This document shows, one piece after another, positions 1-9,095 of a stretch of 64,000 nt of DNA; position 1 is the stretch's first letter, and each line of letters begins with the position of its first letter. The notes below the pieces were generated by a model. That model searched no databases, was not told the origin of the DNA, and saw only the letters and a program-made list of their open reading frames with translations. Origin of the DNA: Balneola sp. (lineage in GTDB: Bacteria > Bacteroidota > Rhodothermia > Balneolales > Balneolaceae); assembly GCA_003712055.1 (NCBI GenBank), contig RHLJ01000001.1:434001-498000 (forward strand), in the 5' to 3' direction. The translations under genes and the position numbers were made by a program.

Positions 1-663
1 AACCTGCTCCTTAAGATTTCCTGAGGGGGTACGAATTTCTCCCGGGGGGATAACTAATAGCATCCAAATCATAGACCCAATAAACCGGATTATAGCGTAC
101 CCTACTAACGAATAAATGGCTACCTCGATAGAATACCCCAGAGAAATAGGAACAATAAGCGCCAAGAAAGAAATCAAACTAGTTAAAATCTGATACCACC
201 CGGCTTCTTTTTGTCTATCCAAAGCAAGTAATATATTATGAACAGGCCAAGTAGGAATTTCGAACACAGCCATAATGGCTATAAAGGGCAACAAGCTTTG
301 AATTGCAATAATAGCTGTTTTATCAAAACCACTTATTAGCTCAGGAGCGAATAGTTGCACTATCATAATTACTCCACCAGCCAAGAGCCCAGTTAGTACC
401 AGTAAACCAGTTGTTTGAAGCGCAAAAGCTTTCCTGAAATTTTTTGCAAGATGCTCAAAGTAATAAAAGACGCTTTCCGGAAACCCAAGTGTAGCGAGAT
501 TACGTGCCACCTCATATATCATTAATAGATATCCAAGTATTGCATATTCTGTTTTCCCTAATACCCTTACGACAATAACAGCAGTTGTTAAGTCAATGAG
601 TGAAGTAAGTATCCTCGAAAAAACCACAACCATGGTTTTTTGTTTCAAAGAGTTATTACTCAT
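1..663 (-). CDS. Oligosaccharide flippase (Wzx/MATE-like), 3' part cut off by the window edge
   Basis: The first 221 codons of a polytopic membrane protein lie here; the gene runs off the left edge. I read it directly from the minus strand, where the frame stays open from an ATG at 663 to base 1. The N-terminus has a short basic stretch, then hydrophobic segments at about residues 10-35, 80-110, 115-135 and 160-180, separated by short loops with aromatic and charged residues. This is the pattern of polysaccharide-biosynthesis flippases that move lipid-linked sugar units across the inner membrane. Its start overlaps the end of the upstream glycosyltransferase by 8 bp, so the two are probably translationally coupled. 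The family call rests on topology and context, not on a diagnostic motif. Confidence 0.72.
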   Translation of the reverse strand, partial: MSNNSLKQKTMVVVFSRILTSLIDLTTAVIVVRVLGKTEYAILGYLLMIYEVARNLATLGFPESVFYYFEHLAKNFRKAFALQTTGLLVLTGLLAGGVIMIVQLFAPELISGFDKTAIIAIQSLLPFIAIMAVFEIPTWPVHNILLALDRQKEAGWYQILTSLISFLALIVPISLGYSIEVAIYSLVGYAIIRFIGSMIWMLLVIPPGEIRTPSGNLKEQV

Positions 664-1933
664 TACTTATCACCTCATCTAAGAGTTCTGCAAGTTGTTT
701 CGAAGTATGTAGTGCAGAAAATTTAATAACAGCTTTTACCTCTGTTTTAACTGAAAAAGAGATCTTCTCTCCTTTTTGTAAAGCTTCGACCGATTTAATT
801 AATAGGTCAGCAGCTTCAACTAATCTATCTTTAGAAAACTGCACTCCCCTACCTGTCTCTTCTAAAATAGTCGCAATTTCATCGTTTTGAACAAGAGAAA
901 GAATGGGCCTATTGGATACTAGGTAGTCTAATAACTTGGCAGGTACAATCTCTTTTCTATCGGGATGTGTGCTTAATAATAGGATATCGGCATTTGCAAT
1001 TTCTTTCTGAACTAATTCGAAGGGAACTTTATCCCTTACAATAAAACGATCATGAACACCGGCTTCGATTGCTGCATCTAAATCTTCTCCTGATAACTCA
1101 GCGTAGGAATGAATATTGATATACTTAAGTACTTCTGGATTTTTTTCTTTTACAATAGCCAAGACCTCAATAATTAAAGAGGCTGTAGACAATTCCCGAA
1201 AACTTCCCATAAAGAAAACCTCCAAATTCTTAGAAAGAATTGCAGGTATTGACTGATAGGGCTGCCCTTGAAAGCTATTATAAATGGTAGTAGTTCTTCC
1301 CTTTAGTTTAGGGTATTCGTTGAGATAGAGCTTCTCTGTTTTCTTTGCCGTAAATGTCATGTAATCCGCTTTCCTAACCATCCAGGCTTCAGCCCTTTTC
1401 TCAATGTTGCGGGCAAAAAATCCTTTTTTAGGGAACCTCACTTTGCATAATGTCCATGGATCTCTGAAGTCTGCTACCCAGGGCAGTTTTAATTTCTTTG
1501 CTATTTTTCCGGCTATATACCCTCCAGACCAAGGATCAGAAGTAGTCCAAACTACATCGGGTTTAACTTCTTCGATGACCGATTTGATCTCACCCTTCAT
1601 AGCCCAAAAAAATGGCAACCACGTATCTACAGGGAAATTTGAATCTATCCAATCCGCAAATGAATTGTTCTTTTTCTTTTTGACTTCGTTTGCTGACTTC
1701 GGGCTTTTGTTATCCTTGTAGGTTCTATCTATCGGAGATCTGAGTTTAAAGATCGGAATATCTTTTAGCTCCTCTTGTTCGTTTTTTGTCAGTTCAGAGC
1801 TCGAGTCATCAATGCATAGTACAGATGGTTCCCATCCATACTTCTTTAAATGTATTGCAAATTTATAAGGCCTAAGTGATCCAACCCTCCTTCTGGGGAC
1901 GAAATATGGGGCTATTATAAGTACGCGCTTCAA
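656..1933 (-). CDS. Glycosyltransferase family 4-like protein
   Basis: A 425-residue GT-B fold glycosyltransferase, probably adding a sugar to a surface polysaccharide precursor at the cytoplasmic face of the inner membrane. The N-terminus (KRVLIIAPYFVPRRRVGSLR) is a typical acceptor-domain opening, with a glycine-containing loop near residue 18. A DPWSGG segment near 133 and a PWVADFRDPW segment near 151-160 match GT4 proteins of this group. The C-terminal donor domain starts near 240 (FFMGSFRE) and carries the acidic/proline element VPAKLLDYLVSNRP. It sits between another glycosyltransferase and the truncated flippase, in a polysaccharide gene run. Sugar specificity cannot be read. The protein at 12075-13331 has the same architecture and is probably a paralogue. 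Confidence 0.85.
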   Translation of the reverse strand: MKRVLIIAPYFVPRRRVGSLRPYKFAIHLKKYGWEPSVLCIDDSSSELTKNEQEELKDIPIFKLRSPIDRTYKDNKSPKSANEVKKKKNNSFADWIDSNFPVDTWLPFFWAMKGEIKSVIEEVKPDVVWTTSDPWSGGYIAGKIAKKLKLPWVADFRDPWTLCKVRFPKKGFFARNIEKRAEAWMVRKADYMTFTAKKTEKLYLNEYPKLKGRTTTIYNSFQGQPYQSIPAILSKNLEVFFMGSFRELSTASLIIEVLAIVKEKNPEVLKYINIHSYAELSGEDLDAAIEAGVHDRFIVRDKVPFELVQKEIANADILLLSTHPDRKEIVPAKLLDYLVSNRPILSLVQNDEIATILEETGRGVQFSKDRLVEAADLLIKSVEALQKGEKISFSVKTEVKAVIKFSALHTSKQLAELLDEVISNE

Positions 1934-1958
1934 AACAGGGTCTCTTTACCCTAATGAC

Positions 1959-2993
1959 TTAACTAGTGGCCTGTTCCTGCACTTCATGAGGTGCAGAGTT
2001 CTGAGCTCTTAGATTAAGATCATTATTCACAAGCCTTTTCCATACCTGTTCTGAAAAACTAAAGAATGGAGTTTTCTGATGATACCAACCAAAGTGTAGA
2101 CAATAAGGAGTAGTCATAAGATAATCACCGCTGCCGGGTATCAAGGTAAAAACACTAGTCAGAAAATTTCTAAATGTAGATGATTTCAATCCTCTAAAGG
2201 AGTACACAAAATCATTGTTATAGTATTTACATTTCACGTATTGGAATTCATCATCGTGCTCGGTGAGATCGTCGATATAATCCAGTTGAGGGCTATTATG
2301 CCCCTGCAACCATGGGTAAATAGGAATATTCAGCTTTGACATAGCCATCGCCAGACTCCATTCACATGACTCTTCGGTTCGACCTTGTTCCATTTTTCGG
2401 CTTCTGAAATGTGTTTCATCCTTTTTCGAAAGCATTTCACCAGCCATCAAACACACTTTCTTTGTTAGGTCATAATCCTTGGCATACATCATTCCTGACT
2501 GTACACGGCTCAAATAGGTTAATCCAAACTTCTTCAGCGTTTTCCTTCTTCTTCCAAAAAAAACATCCTTCAATACTCCGACTCCTTTTGCAGCTCCAAA
2601 AAAGCTGTCTGAAATCAGATTACCGGTAATAGTAAAATCAAACGAAGCGAACGACTGCCAGAGATTGTCGGGATTTTTACACCAAACAATATCGCTATCA
2701 AGAAATATGTTACGCTCGAAGAATAAGTAGTGATAAATGTTGTGCTTGAACCCAACAATAGAGGCATGTTCCTCAGGCAATGGATGGATTATATCAAAAA
2801 GATGAGTAAGACCTTTCTCCTCAAGAATAGCACGTTGCTTTTCACCACAAGCTAATGCGACCGGTCTTTCCCTGTCATATCTTCTTAGACTAACAACCGA
2901 AGCTACTGCGTGCTTTAAATATTTTGGATGCCCATAGCTAACATAAACGTAGCCTTCTTTACCCGCTTTTTCTTTTTTGTATGATTGTAGCAC
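1959..2993 (-). CDS. Putative GT-A type glycosyltransferase (nucleotide-diphospho-sugar transferase-like)
   Basis: A 344-residue protein without a signal peptide. The N-terminal half has the GT-A hallmarks: a beta strand with a glycosyltransferase-like opening (YVYVSYGHPKYLKHAVASVV), then NIFLDSDIVW at about 95-104. The DSD triad at 99-101 fits the metal-binding DxD motif that holds the nucleotide sugar. The C-terminal half (about 180-340) is rich in Trp, Tyr and His and does not match a family I can name. It follows the MlaC-like gene and precedes the GT4 gene by 25 bp, so it probably belongs to the same polysaccharide transcript. The exact CAZy family and sugar remain unknown; GT8-like or an unclassified GT-A enzyme are both possible. 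Confidence 0.62.
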   Translation of the reverse strand: MLQSYKKEKAGKEGYVYVSYGHPKYLKHAVASVVSLRRYDRERPVALACGEKQRAILEEKGLTHLFDIIHPLPEEHASIVGFKHNIYHYLFFERNIFLDSDIVWCKNPDNLWQSFASFDFTITGNLISDSFFGAAKGVGVLKDVFFGRRRKTLKKFGLTYLSRVQSGMMYAKDYDLTKKVCLMAGEMLSKKDETHFRSRKMEQGRTEESCEWSLAMAMSKLNIPIYPWLQGHNSPQLDYIDDLTEHDDEFQYVKCKYYNNDFVYSFRGLKSSTFRNFLTSVFTLIPGSGDYLMTTPYCLHFGWYHQKTPFFSFSEQVWKRLVNNDLNLRAQNSAPHEVQEQATS

Positions 2994-3049
2994 TGTCTGT
3001 TTTTTTGAAAAGATACGGCTTATCCAAACGCATTGAAAGCGTTGAATAA

Positions 3050-3640
3050 TTACTGGGCCGCCCTTTTCCTAAGGCTATCCATAAGTGCATCAAAACCTCT
3101 TCGTGCAATGATTCGCTGGAATTGATTTTTATAGGATTCTGCAGTCCAAAGATCATCGACACTCATATCAGTAATAACCCATTCTTCTCCTTCAAGTACC
3201 ATCTTATAATCTACAGGGGTGCGAACCTCGTCTAACTCAGCCATCGTTTTAACAAGAGCTGAGCCATCCTCAACTTCGATAGAGTTATAGGTAACTACTG
3301 CCCGGTATATTTCGAGCTTATTCATTGAATGATCTCTAACAATAGTGCTGAACAAATCGATAAACTCTGTTCTACTTTCTGCAGAAATTTCATTATAAGT
3401 ATCAGCAAGAGCCGTTTTGGCCATAGCTTCAAAATCGATGATACCATTTATAATCTCCTTGAGATTTTCTCTTTGCTCTTCAGAATATTCCTGCCCCTCC
3501 GGCCCAAGTAGTTCTTTTATTTGATCATCACGTTCAGTTAGAAGAGTTCTGATCCCTTGCTCATTTTCTTGAGCAATTACCTGCATTGAACTTATTCCAA
3601 TACAGAAAACAGCAAATATAGTTGTGATTACCTTTCTCAT
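3050..3640 (-). CDS. MlaC/Ttg2D-family periplasmic phospholipid-binding protein
   Basis: A 196-residue exported protein with a signal peptide of about 23 residues ending ..QVIAQ. The mature part has the MlaC pattern: an acidic helical N-terminus, the IDFEAMAKTALAD segment near 90-100, a helix (SRTEFIDLFSTIVRDH) and then beta strands ending VITDMSVDDLW. In the family this domain carries phospholipids between the inner and outer membranes with an MlaFEDB ABC transporter. No MlaE, MlaF or MlaD gene is in the window. Instead, it lies 10 bp downstream of a TolC-family gene on the same strand, which suggests a linked envelope role, possibly with ABC components encoded elsewhere. Confidence 0.8.
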   Translation of the reverse strand: MRKVITTIFAVFCIGISSMQVIAQENEQGIRTLLTERDDQIKELLGPEGQEYSEEQRENLKEIINGIIDFEAMAKTALADTYNEISAESRTEFIDLFSTIVRDHSMNKLEIYRAVVTYNSIEVEDGSALVKTMAELDEVRTPVDYKMVLEGEEWVITDMSVDDLWTAESYKNQFQRIIARRGFDALMDSLRKRAAQ

Positions 3641-3650
3641 AAATCCGTAA

Positions 3651-5033
3651 TTAATTATTCCTCGTGGCTGTTAACGGTATACCAGCTGATTTATTTAACT
3701 TTGCAACTGTTGAGTTTAATTCAAAAATGCCTTCCATTTCTGATAGTCGAAGTTCTAATTCTTGCCTAACAGCATCAACCAGATCTTTTGAGTCACCGAA
3801 TCCAAAATCATAGTCTAATTGCTCCATTCTGAGCCATTCTTTTGCAACTTGAAGCGCTTCTCCCGTCTTTTCGACCTTAACTTCAGCAAGAGCAGCCTTT
3901 CGATATGCATCATTTACTTCAAGAATAATCAGATCTTGTTGAGAATCCTTAAGATAATTTAACCGGCTAACTTCCAGTTTGCTGCGCTCAAAAGAAGTTT
4001 TTGCCTGAAAGAAGTTCAGGTTTTGACGAATGGTAAATCCAATCGCCGTATTAAATGTATTCTCCGGAGTAGAGATAAATGGATTGGGTTGTCTGGGTCG
4101 GATAGGAGTACTCGCAAATGTAGTGGTAAAACCCAGATACAAACCCGGAAGGTTTTGGGACTTTAGTGACTCGATATATTCTGTTAGTGCTTCTTTCCCT
4201 AATTCTAAAGCAAGTAGTTCCGGGCGATTGTCTTTTGCACTCTTTTGATAGAACCCAAGATGCTCCATTTTTAATTGTACCGGATCCAAAAACCTCACTT
4301 GAGGCTCATAAATAATTCCCAAAGCATTCCTAAGTGCATAGTTCCAGGTCTCTTTAACGTAATGTAAACTTTGAGCTACTTCCTCTCTTTGAATATCAAA
4401 TTGGGCCTTAAAAATGCGAAATTTATATTCATCGGTATCATCCGCCTCTTCCGGGTTCTCTTCTCTTTGTTTTTCGAGAGCACGTTCTATTTGCTCAATT
4501 TTATCTTCAGCATCAGTGAGAAGCCGTTCAATTTCTAAAGCAAATACATAGCTATAATATAAATCATAGAGTATTAGCTCGATCTCAGCCTGTGTGGCAT
4601 TATACTCTTCTTCTGTAGCACGAGCAGCTATTTTAGCAGCATTAATTGCTTTGTTTATTGCTCCCCAGGTAAATACAGGCTGTACCCCTTGTAAACGTAC
4701 GCGGGTGTAGAGCCCTACTTTACTCCAATCATTAGTTGCATCTGGGTCGAGATATATTTGGTCATCGGCATAATCTCCCGGTGAATCAACACTTGGAACT
4801 ATAGCATGCTCACTTCTTAAAGACAATGAAGGTAAAAACCTTTGATCCTTGGCCATCTGAGTTTGGTTTTCGGCCAGCTCAATATTAGTACCAACAACCT
4901 TCATTTGCCCCGAATTCTCAAGAGCAATAGCCAGGAACTCAGGAAAACCTATTCTAAGTGTATCTTGCGAAAAACCTGATCCAGAACTAACCAGTATCAG
5001 TGTAAGTAAGAAGAAAAGCGTTTTAACTTTCAT
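3651..5033 (-). CDS. TolC-family outer membrane efflux protein
   Basis: A 460-residue TolC-type outer membrane channel protein. It starts with a signal peptide of about 22 residues (VKTLFFLLTLILVSSGSGFS). Two OEP-like repeats follow, with long coiled-coil helices at about 50-70, 140-220, 260-290 and 380-440 (RQELELRLSEMEGIFELNSTVAKLN) and short strand segments such as QGVQPVFTWG that would form the barrel. It would be the exit duct of a tripartite exporter, but no membrane fusion protein or inner-membrane pump is adjacent. A 12-bp perfect palindrome (5041-5052) lies just upstream, but short palindromes of that length occur by chance. The tRNA terminator separates this gene from the ATP synthase run. 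Confidence 0.88.
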   Translation of the reverse strand: MKVKTLFFLLTLILVSSGSGFSQDTLRIGFPEFLAIALENSGQMKVVGTNIELAENQTQMAKDQRFLPSLSLRSEHAIVPSVDSPGDYADDQIYLDPDATNDWSKVGLYTRVRLQGVQPVFTWGAINKAINAAKIAARATEEEYNATQAEIELILYDLYYSYVFALEIERLLTDAEDKIEQIERALEKQREENPEEADDTDEYKFRIFKAQFDIQREEVAQSLHYVKETWNYALRNALGIIYEPQVRFLDPVQLKMEHLGFYQKSAKDNRPELLALELGKEALTEYIESLKSQNLPGLYLGFTTTFASTPIRPRQPNPFISTPENTFNTAIGFTIRQNLNFFQAKTSFERSKLEVSRLNYLKDSQQDLIILEVNDAYRKAALAEVKVEKTGEALQVAKEWLRMEQLDYDFGFGDSKDLVDAVRQELELRLSEMEGIFELNSTVAKLNKSAGIPLTATRNN

Positions 5034-5070
5034 AATGATGGCGTTTTAACGCACCCCTTTAGCTTTTATT

Positions 5071-5101
5071 TAAAACAAAAATAGCCCCTTTGGGGCTATT
5101 T
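5071..5101 (-). terminator. Intrinsic terminator closing the atp/tRNA-Ser transcript
   Basis: Read on the minus strand there is a perfect 10-bp stem (AAATAGCCCC / GGGGCTATTT, arms at 5092-5101 and 5079-5088) with a 3-nt loop, followed by TTGTTTTA. It lies just beyond the tRNA-Ser 3' end and before tolC, so it fits a rho-independent terminator for the tRNA or for the whole ATP synthase transcript. Confidence 0.88.
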
Positions 5102-5105
5102 AATG

Positions 5106-5190
5106 CGGAGAGTGAGGGATTCGAACCCCCGGTACCTTGCGGTACAACGGTTTTCAAGACCGCCGCATTCGACCACTCTGCCAACTCTCC
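5106..5190 (-). tRNA. tRNA-Ser (anticodon TGA)
   Basis: An 85-nt class II tRNA read on the minus strand. The acceptor arms GGAGAGT and ACTCTCC pair over 7 bp, the D-arm contains GCAGAGTGGTCGAA, the anticodon loop CTTGAAA gives anticodon TGA for serine UCA codons, a long variable arm (GTACCGCAAGGTAC) forms its own stem, and the T-arm has GGTTCGAATCC. The discriminator is G and CCA is not encoded. Only 6 nt separate its 5' end from the atpG stop codon, so it is probably processed from the atp transcript unless a promoter lies inside atpG. Confidence 0.96.
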
Positions 5191-5196
5191 AATAAA

Positions 5197-6090
5197 TCAA
5201 TTACCGCTTAACGCCTGAGCTCCAGAAACAATTTCTGAAATTTCAGTAGTAATAGCACTCTGTCTAGCCTGGTTGTACTTGAGCCGAAGATCTTTTTCAA
5301 GGTCCTTTGCATTTTCTGTAGCACTATCCATAGCCGACATCCTAGCACCCTGCTCTGAAGCATTAGATTCTAACACTGCTTTCCAAAGCTGCATATTTAA
5401 ATGCAAAGGTAACAGCTTTTCCAGAATGGCTTCTGCATCAGGCTCGAAAATATAATCAATCGCTTCTTTAGAAACACCATCGTCGGTGCCAGCAATAGCT
5501 TCAGGATCGATAGGAAGTACTTTCTCCACCTTTCTGTTCTGAGCGATCACTGATTTGAATTCATTATATGCCAGATATACCTGATCAAACTCTTCATTAA
5601 TGAAACGATCAGTTACTTCACTCATGATTGTTGAAGTTGGAGCATATTCCAGACTATCAAAAAAACCGGGATGGCTTTCGACTACATTATATTTTCTTTT
5701 CTCAAAGTATGCTGTCGCTTTCTTACCAATTGTGATTAATGATAATGTGCCTTGATCTCGGTGTGCCGAAAGATTGGTTTCAATAGATTTTTCTACTTCT
5801 TTGAAGAGATTATTATTGAAACCACCACACAAACCTCTATCCGAACCGACAACAATCATTACTACCTGCTTCACATCTTCAGGGTTTCTCATGATTGGAT
5901 TATTAGCAGAATTACTCCCTACTAACCTTCCAACAACATCCTGAATCTTTGAAGCATAAGGGCGAGTACGAACCATTCGTTCCTGAGCTTTCCTAAGCTT
6001 AGCAGCAGCAACCATTTTCATGGCTTTGGTAATCTGCTGGGTATTATTTACCGTACTAATTCTGTTTCGTATGTCGCGTAAATTTGGCAT
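5197..6090 (-). CDS. atpG: F0F1 ATP synthase gamma subunit
   Basis: The central rotor shaft of F1, which couples c-ring rotation to catalysis in the alpha/beta hexamer. The 297-residue protein shows both family signatures: the N-terminal helix ([20 protein letters not shown]) and the C-terminal helix ([16 protein letters not shown] to [10 protein letters not shown]), plus the [10 protein letters not shown] loop at 83-92. Its length is normal for Bacteroidota gamma. It is the last protein gene of the atpB-E-F-H-A-G order and follows atpA by 3 bp. The beta and epsilon genes are not in the window. The start is the only ATG consistent with the conserved N-terminal helix. Confidence 0.97.
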   Translation of the reverse strand: MPNLRDIRNRISTVNNTQQITKAMKMVAAAKLRKAQERMVRTRPYASKIQDVVGRLVGSNSANNPIMRNPEDVKQVVMIVVGSDRGLCGGFNNNLFKEVEKSIETNLSAHRDQGTLSLITIGKKATAYFEKRKYNVVESHPGFFDSLEYAPTSTIMSEVTDRFINEEFDQVYLAYNEFKSVIAQNRKVEKVLPIDPEAIAGTDDGVSKEAIDYIFEPDAEAILEKLLPLHLNMQLWKAVLESNASEQGARMSAMDSATENAKDLEKDLRLKYNQARQSAITTEISEIVSGAQALSGN

Positions 6091-6093
6091 CTA

Positions 6094-7710
6094 TCAGGCT
6101 TCCTGAGCAGCTAAAAGTTGATCGATTACTGTATTTGCTGTAGCAATTACTTCAGCTCCAAACTCATCACTAAGCACACCGCTTACTGCCAATGCTTCCA
6201 TCTCTTTATTGTATTTGGTTAATACATTTTCGAGGAATTGAGATTGGAATTCGCTGATCTCGCTTACAGGAAGCTTATCTAATAATCCTTCGGAATTTAC
6301 TTTCAAAAGAACAATTTCTTGCTCTACAGGAAGTGGCTGGTATACATCCTGCTTCAACAATTCAGCAGTACGCTCACCACGACGTAATTGAGCCTGGGTA
6401 GCCGGATCAAGATCAGAACCGAACTTAGCAAAAGCTTCAAGTTCTCTGTACTGAGCCAAATCAAGTTTTAATGTACCAGAAAGTTTCTTCATTGACTTCA
6501 CCTGAGCAGATCCCCCTACCCTCGATACCGAGATACCTACGTCAATTGCAGGGCGGATACCTGAGTTGAATAAATCGGTGTCAAGGAATATCTGACCATC
6601 AGTAATCGAAATTACGTTAGTCGGGATATAAGCAGAAACATCACCTGCCTGCGTTTCAATTACAGGAAGTGCTGTAAGAGATCCACCACCCTTTACTTTT
6701 GGCTTTAATGAGTCAGGAATGTTATTCATCGACTGAGCAACACCATCATCATCAATAATTTTTGCTGCACGCTCTAATAATCGACTGTGAAGATAGAATA
6801 CATCACCAGGATATGCTTCACGGCCAGGAGGTCGCTTAAGTAGTAGTGACAACTCACGGTAAGCCACTGCCTGCTTTGATAAATCATCATAAATAACCAG
6901 GGCATGACGGCCTGTATCTCGGAAGTACTCACCTACCGTTGCTCCTGCGAATGGAGCGATATATTGCATCGGAGCAGCTGAACTTGCTGGTGCGCTGATA
7001 ATTACTGAATATTCGAGCGCTCCGTTTTCTTCTAGTACCTTTTTGATTCCCGCAACAGTAGAAGCCTTTTGGCCTACAGCTACATAAATACAGAATACTG
7101 GCTTTTCAGAATCCTGAGTAGCTTTTTGATTTAAGATAGTATCAATAGCTACTGAAGTTTTTCCAGTTTGACGGTCTCCAATAATAAGCTCTCGTTGACC
7201 TCGTCCAATAGGAATAAGTGAGTCAATCGCCTTAATACCAGTTTGAAGTGGCTCAGCTACAGGCTCACGGTAGATTACTCCGGGAGCTTTTCTTTCAAGT
7301 GGAAGCTGAATGGTTTCACCAGTAATAGGTCCTTTACCATCTACCGGATTTCCAAGTGGATCAATTACGCGACCTAATACTCCTTCACCAACACTGATAG
7401 AAGCAATATCTTTAGTTCGCTTTACGGTATCCCCTTCCTCTACAGCACTTGAAGATCCAAAAAGTACAATACCAACATTGTCTTCTTCAAGGTTAAGTAC
7501 CATACCGGTAGCTGCGTTACCATTTTCATCCTTCGAATCTGGAAGAACTACTAATTCTCCGGCTTCTACTTGAGAAAGTCCATATACACGTGCAATACCA
7601 TCACCTACTTCAAGTACGGTACCTACATCATATACATCGGCTTCATTGTCAAAGCCTGATAGTTGTTTACGTAATATGGCTGAAACTTCGTCGGGTCTGA
7701 CTTGGCTCAT
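6094..7710 (-). CDS. atpA: F0F1 ATP synthase alpha subunit
   Basis: The non-catalytic nucleotide-binding subunit of F1. The 538 residues show the N-terminal beta-barrel ([16 protein letters not shown]), the Walker A loop GDRQTGKT at 178-185, the [20 protein letters not shown] region carrying Walker B, and [16 protein letters not shown] with the arginine that reaches into the beta catalytic site. It is about 25 residues longer than the E. coli protein, partly through a [10 protein letters not shown] insertion near 58-67 and a longer C-terminus. Downstream of atpH and upstream of atpG, it keeps the canonical order. Confidence 0.98.
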   Translation of the reverse strand: MSQVRPDEVSAILRKQLSGFDNEADVYDVGTVLEVGDGIARVYGLSQVEAGELVVLPDSKDENGNAATGMVLNLEEDNVGIVLFGSSSAVEEGDTVKRTKDIASISVGEGVLGRVIDPLGNPVDGKGPITGETIQLPLERKAPGVIYREPVAEPLQTGIKAIDSLIPIGRGQRELIIGDRQTGKTSVAIDTILNQKATQDSEKPVFCIYVAVGQKASTVAGIKKVLEENGALEYSVIISAPASSAAPMQYIAPFAGATVGEYFRDTGRHALVIYDDLSKQAVAYRELSLLLKRPPGREAYPGDVFYLHSRLLERAAKIIDDDGVAQSMNNIPDSLKPKVKGGGSLTALPVIETQAGDVSAYIPTNVISITDGQIFLDTDLFNSGIRPAIDVGISVSRVGGSAQVKSMKKLSGTLKLDLAQYRELEAFAKFGSDLDPATQAQLRRGERTAELLKQDVYQPLPVEQEIVLLKVNSEGLLDKLPVSEISEFQSQFLENVLTKYNKEMEALAVSGVLSDEFGAEVIATANTVIDQLLAAQEA

Positions 7711-7733
7711 TGTTTTTTAATTTCTGAATCGTT

Positions 7734-8288
7734 CTAATTCAATTCCATGGAGGTTTCCAGGAATGTTTGTTGAAGTTGCTCGAGCTTATGTTTTACAGTT
7801 CCGTCAATAACTGTATCATCGATTTTCACCATCAACCCACCTTTTAATTCAGGTTGTTCTTTCAAATCTAACTCTACTTTTTTCGATGTAGAGTTCTCAA
7901 GCGCTTTTTTTAGATTGGTAACCTGTTTTGCATCTAGTGAAGTAGCGGTTCTCACTTCTACCTCAATAATACCAGCGTATTGATTGTATTGATGGATAAA
8001 GGCAACGGTAATCTCGTGGAGAATAGCCGCACGTTCCTTCGAAGCAATCAATGATATAAATTCAGCAGTAAGTTTGTTCACTTCCTTGCTGAATAATGTT
8101 GAAAGAGCGGCTTTCTTGTCGTCAGGTTTTATAATTGGGCTTTTAAGAAATGCTATTAATTCCTTAGAGCCATCAATCGTATTTTTGACAAACAAGATAT
8201 CTTTAAGGATGGGATCAACCACCTTTTGCTCTTTTGCTGTTTCTAATAAAGCTGTAGCGTAACGTCGAGCTGCTTTAGATACCAACAT
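7734..8288 (-). CDS. atpH: F0F1 ATP synthase delta subunit
   Basis: A peripheral-stalk subunit that ties the b dimer to the top of the alpha/beta hexamer. The 184-residue protein opens with the family helix (KAARRYATALLETAKEQ), has the FISLIASKERAAIL helix near 95-110 and ends with a conserved C-terminal domain (PELKGGLMVKIDDTVIDGTV) seen in all OSCP/delta proteins. It lies between atpF (11 bp upstream) and atpA (23 bp downstream) on the same strand, matching the standard order. Length is typical. Confidence 0.95.
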   Translation of the reverse strand: MLVSKAARRYATALLETAKEQKVVDPILKDILFVKNTIDGSKELIAFLKSPIIKPDDKKAALSTLFSKEVNKLTAEFISLIASKERAAILHEITVAFIHQYNQYAGIIEVEVRTATSLDAKQVTNLKKALENSTSKKVELDLKEQPELKGGLMVKIDDTVIDGTVKHKLEQLQQTFLETSMELN

Positions 8289-8299
8289 AGGTTATCAAA

Positions 8300-8815
8300 T
8301 TAATTTTTTGACAAATCGTCGATAAAGTTATCGACCAATTTGTTGTTCTTTGTTGCGTCTAATTCTGAATCAAGAATAGTTTCTGCAGCTTTGATAGCCA
8401 GATTGGCTACTTCTTGCCTAAGTTCGGTAAGCGCTTGCTTCTTTTCTTGTTCGATAGACGCTCTTGCTTGTTCTACAATTTGAGCGGCATCTTCTTTGGC
8501 TTTCGCAATTAGGTCGTCACGGAGGTCATTTGCCTCTTCTTTCGCCTTTTTGCGGATTTGCTGTGCATTTGCTTCAGCTTCACGGAGTGCTTTCTCATTA
8601 TCTTTTGAGATTTGCTCCGCTTTGGCCAATGCTTGTTCAGCAGATTCCAAAGAATCTTTAATCTTGGCTTCCCGCTCATTTAGCGATTTCATGATTGGCG
8701 GTACTGCATACTTCATCATCACCAGGATAAATATAATCATGGAAATCAAAATCCAGATCGCAAAACCAGGGTTAAATGATAGGATACCGCCTCCGCCTGC
8801 TAAAAGGAAAGTCAT
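8300..8815 (-). CDS. atpF: F0F1 ATP synthase b subunit
   Basis: The peripheral-stalk b subunit of 171 residues. One membrane segment at about 12-36 (FNPGFAIWILISMIIFILVM) is followed by a long charged coiled coil (about 45-150; SLNEREAKIKDSLESAEQAL). An N-terminal glycine run (LLAGGGGILSF) precedes the membrane helix. Gene order c-b-delta places it correctly. A single copy fits a homodimeric b stalk, as no b-prime gene is present here. Confidence 0.95.
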   Translation of the reverse strand: MTFLLAGGGGILSFNPGFAIWILISMIIFILVMMKYAVPPIMKSLNEREAKIKDSLESAEQALAKAEQISKDNEKALREAEANAQQIRKKAKEEANDLRDDLIAKAKEDAAQIVEQARASIEQEKKQALTELRQEVANLAIKAAETILDSELDATKNNKLVDNFIDDLSKN

Positions 8816-8828
8816 GGAAATGCCTTAT

Positions 8829-9056
<228 letters not shown>

Positions 9057-9095
9057 CTATTTTATTTTGTTATGGTTATTTATGAATAAAATTTC

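Noticed and set aside
2959-3162. 67-residue minus-strand open frame between MlaC-like and glycosyltransferase genes
   Set aside because: It overlaps both genes in another frame and has no signal, motif or start context.
5041-5052. GCGTTTTAACGC perfect palindrome upstream of tolC
   Set aside because: About sixteen 12-bp palindromes are expected by chance in 64 kb; position alone is not enough to call an operator.
5071-5083. TATTTTTG -7-like match for tolC
   Set aside because: It is the T-run of the tRNA terminator; no -33 box supports it.
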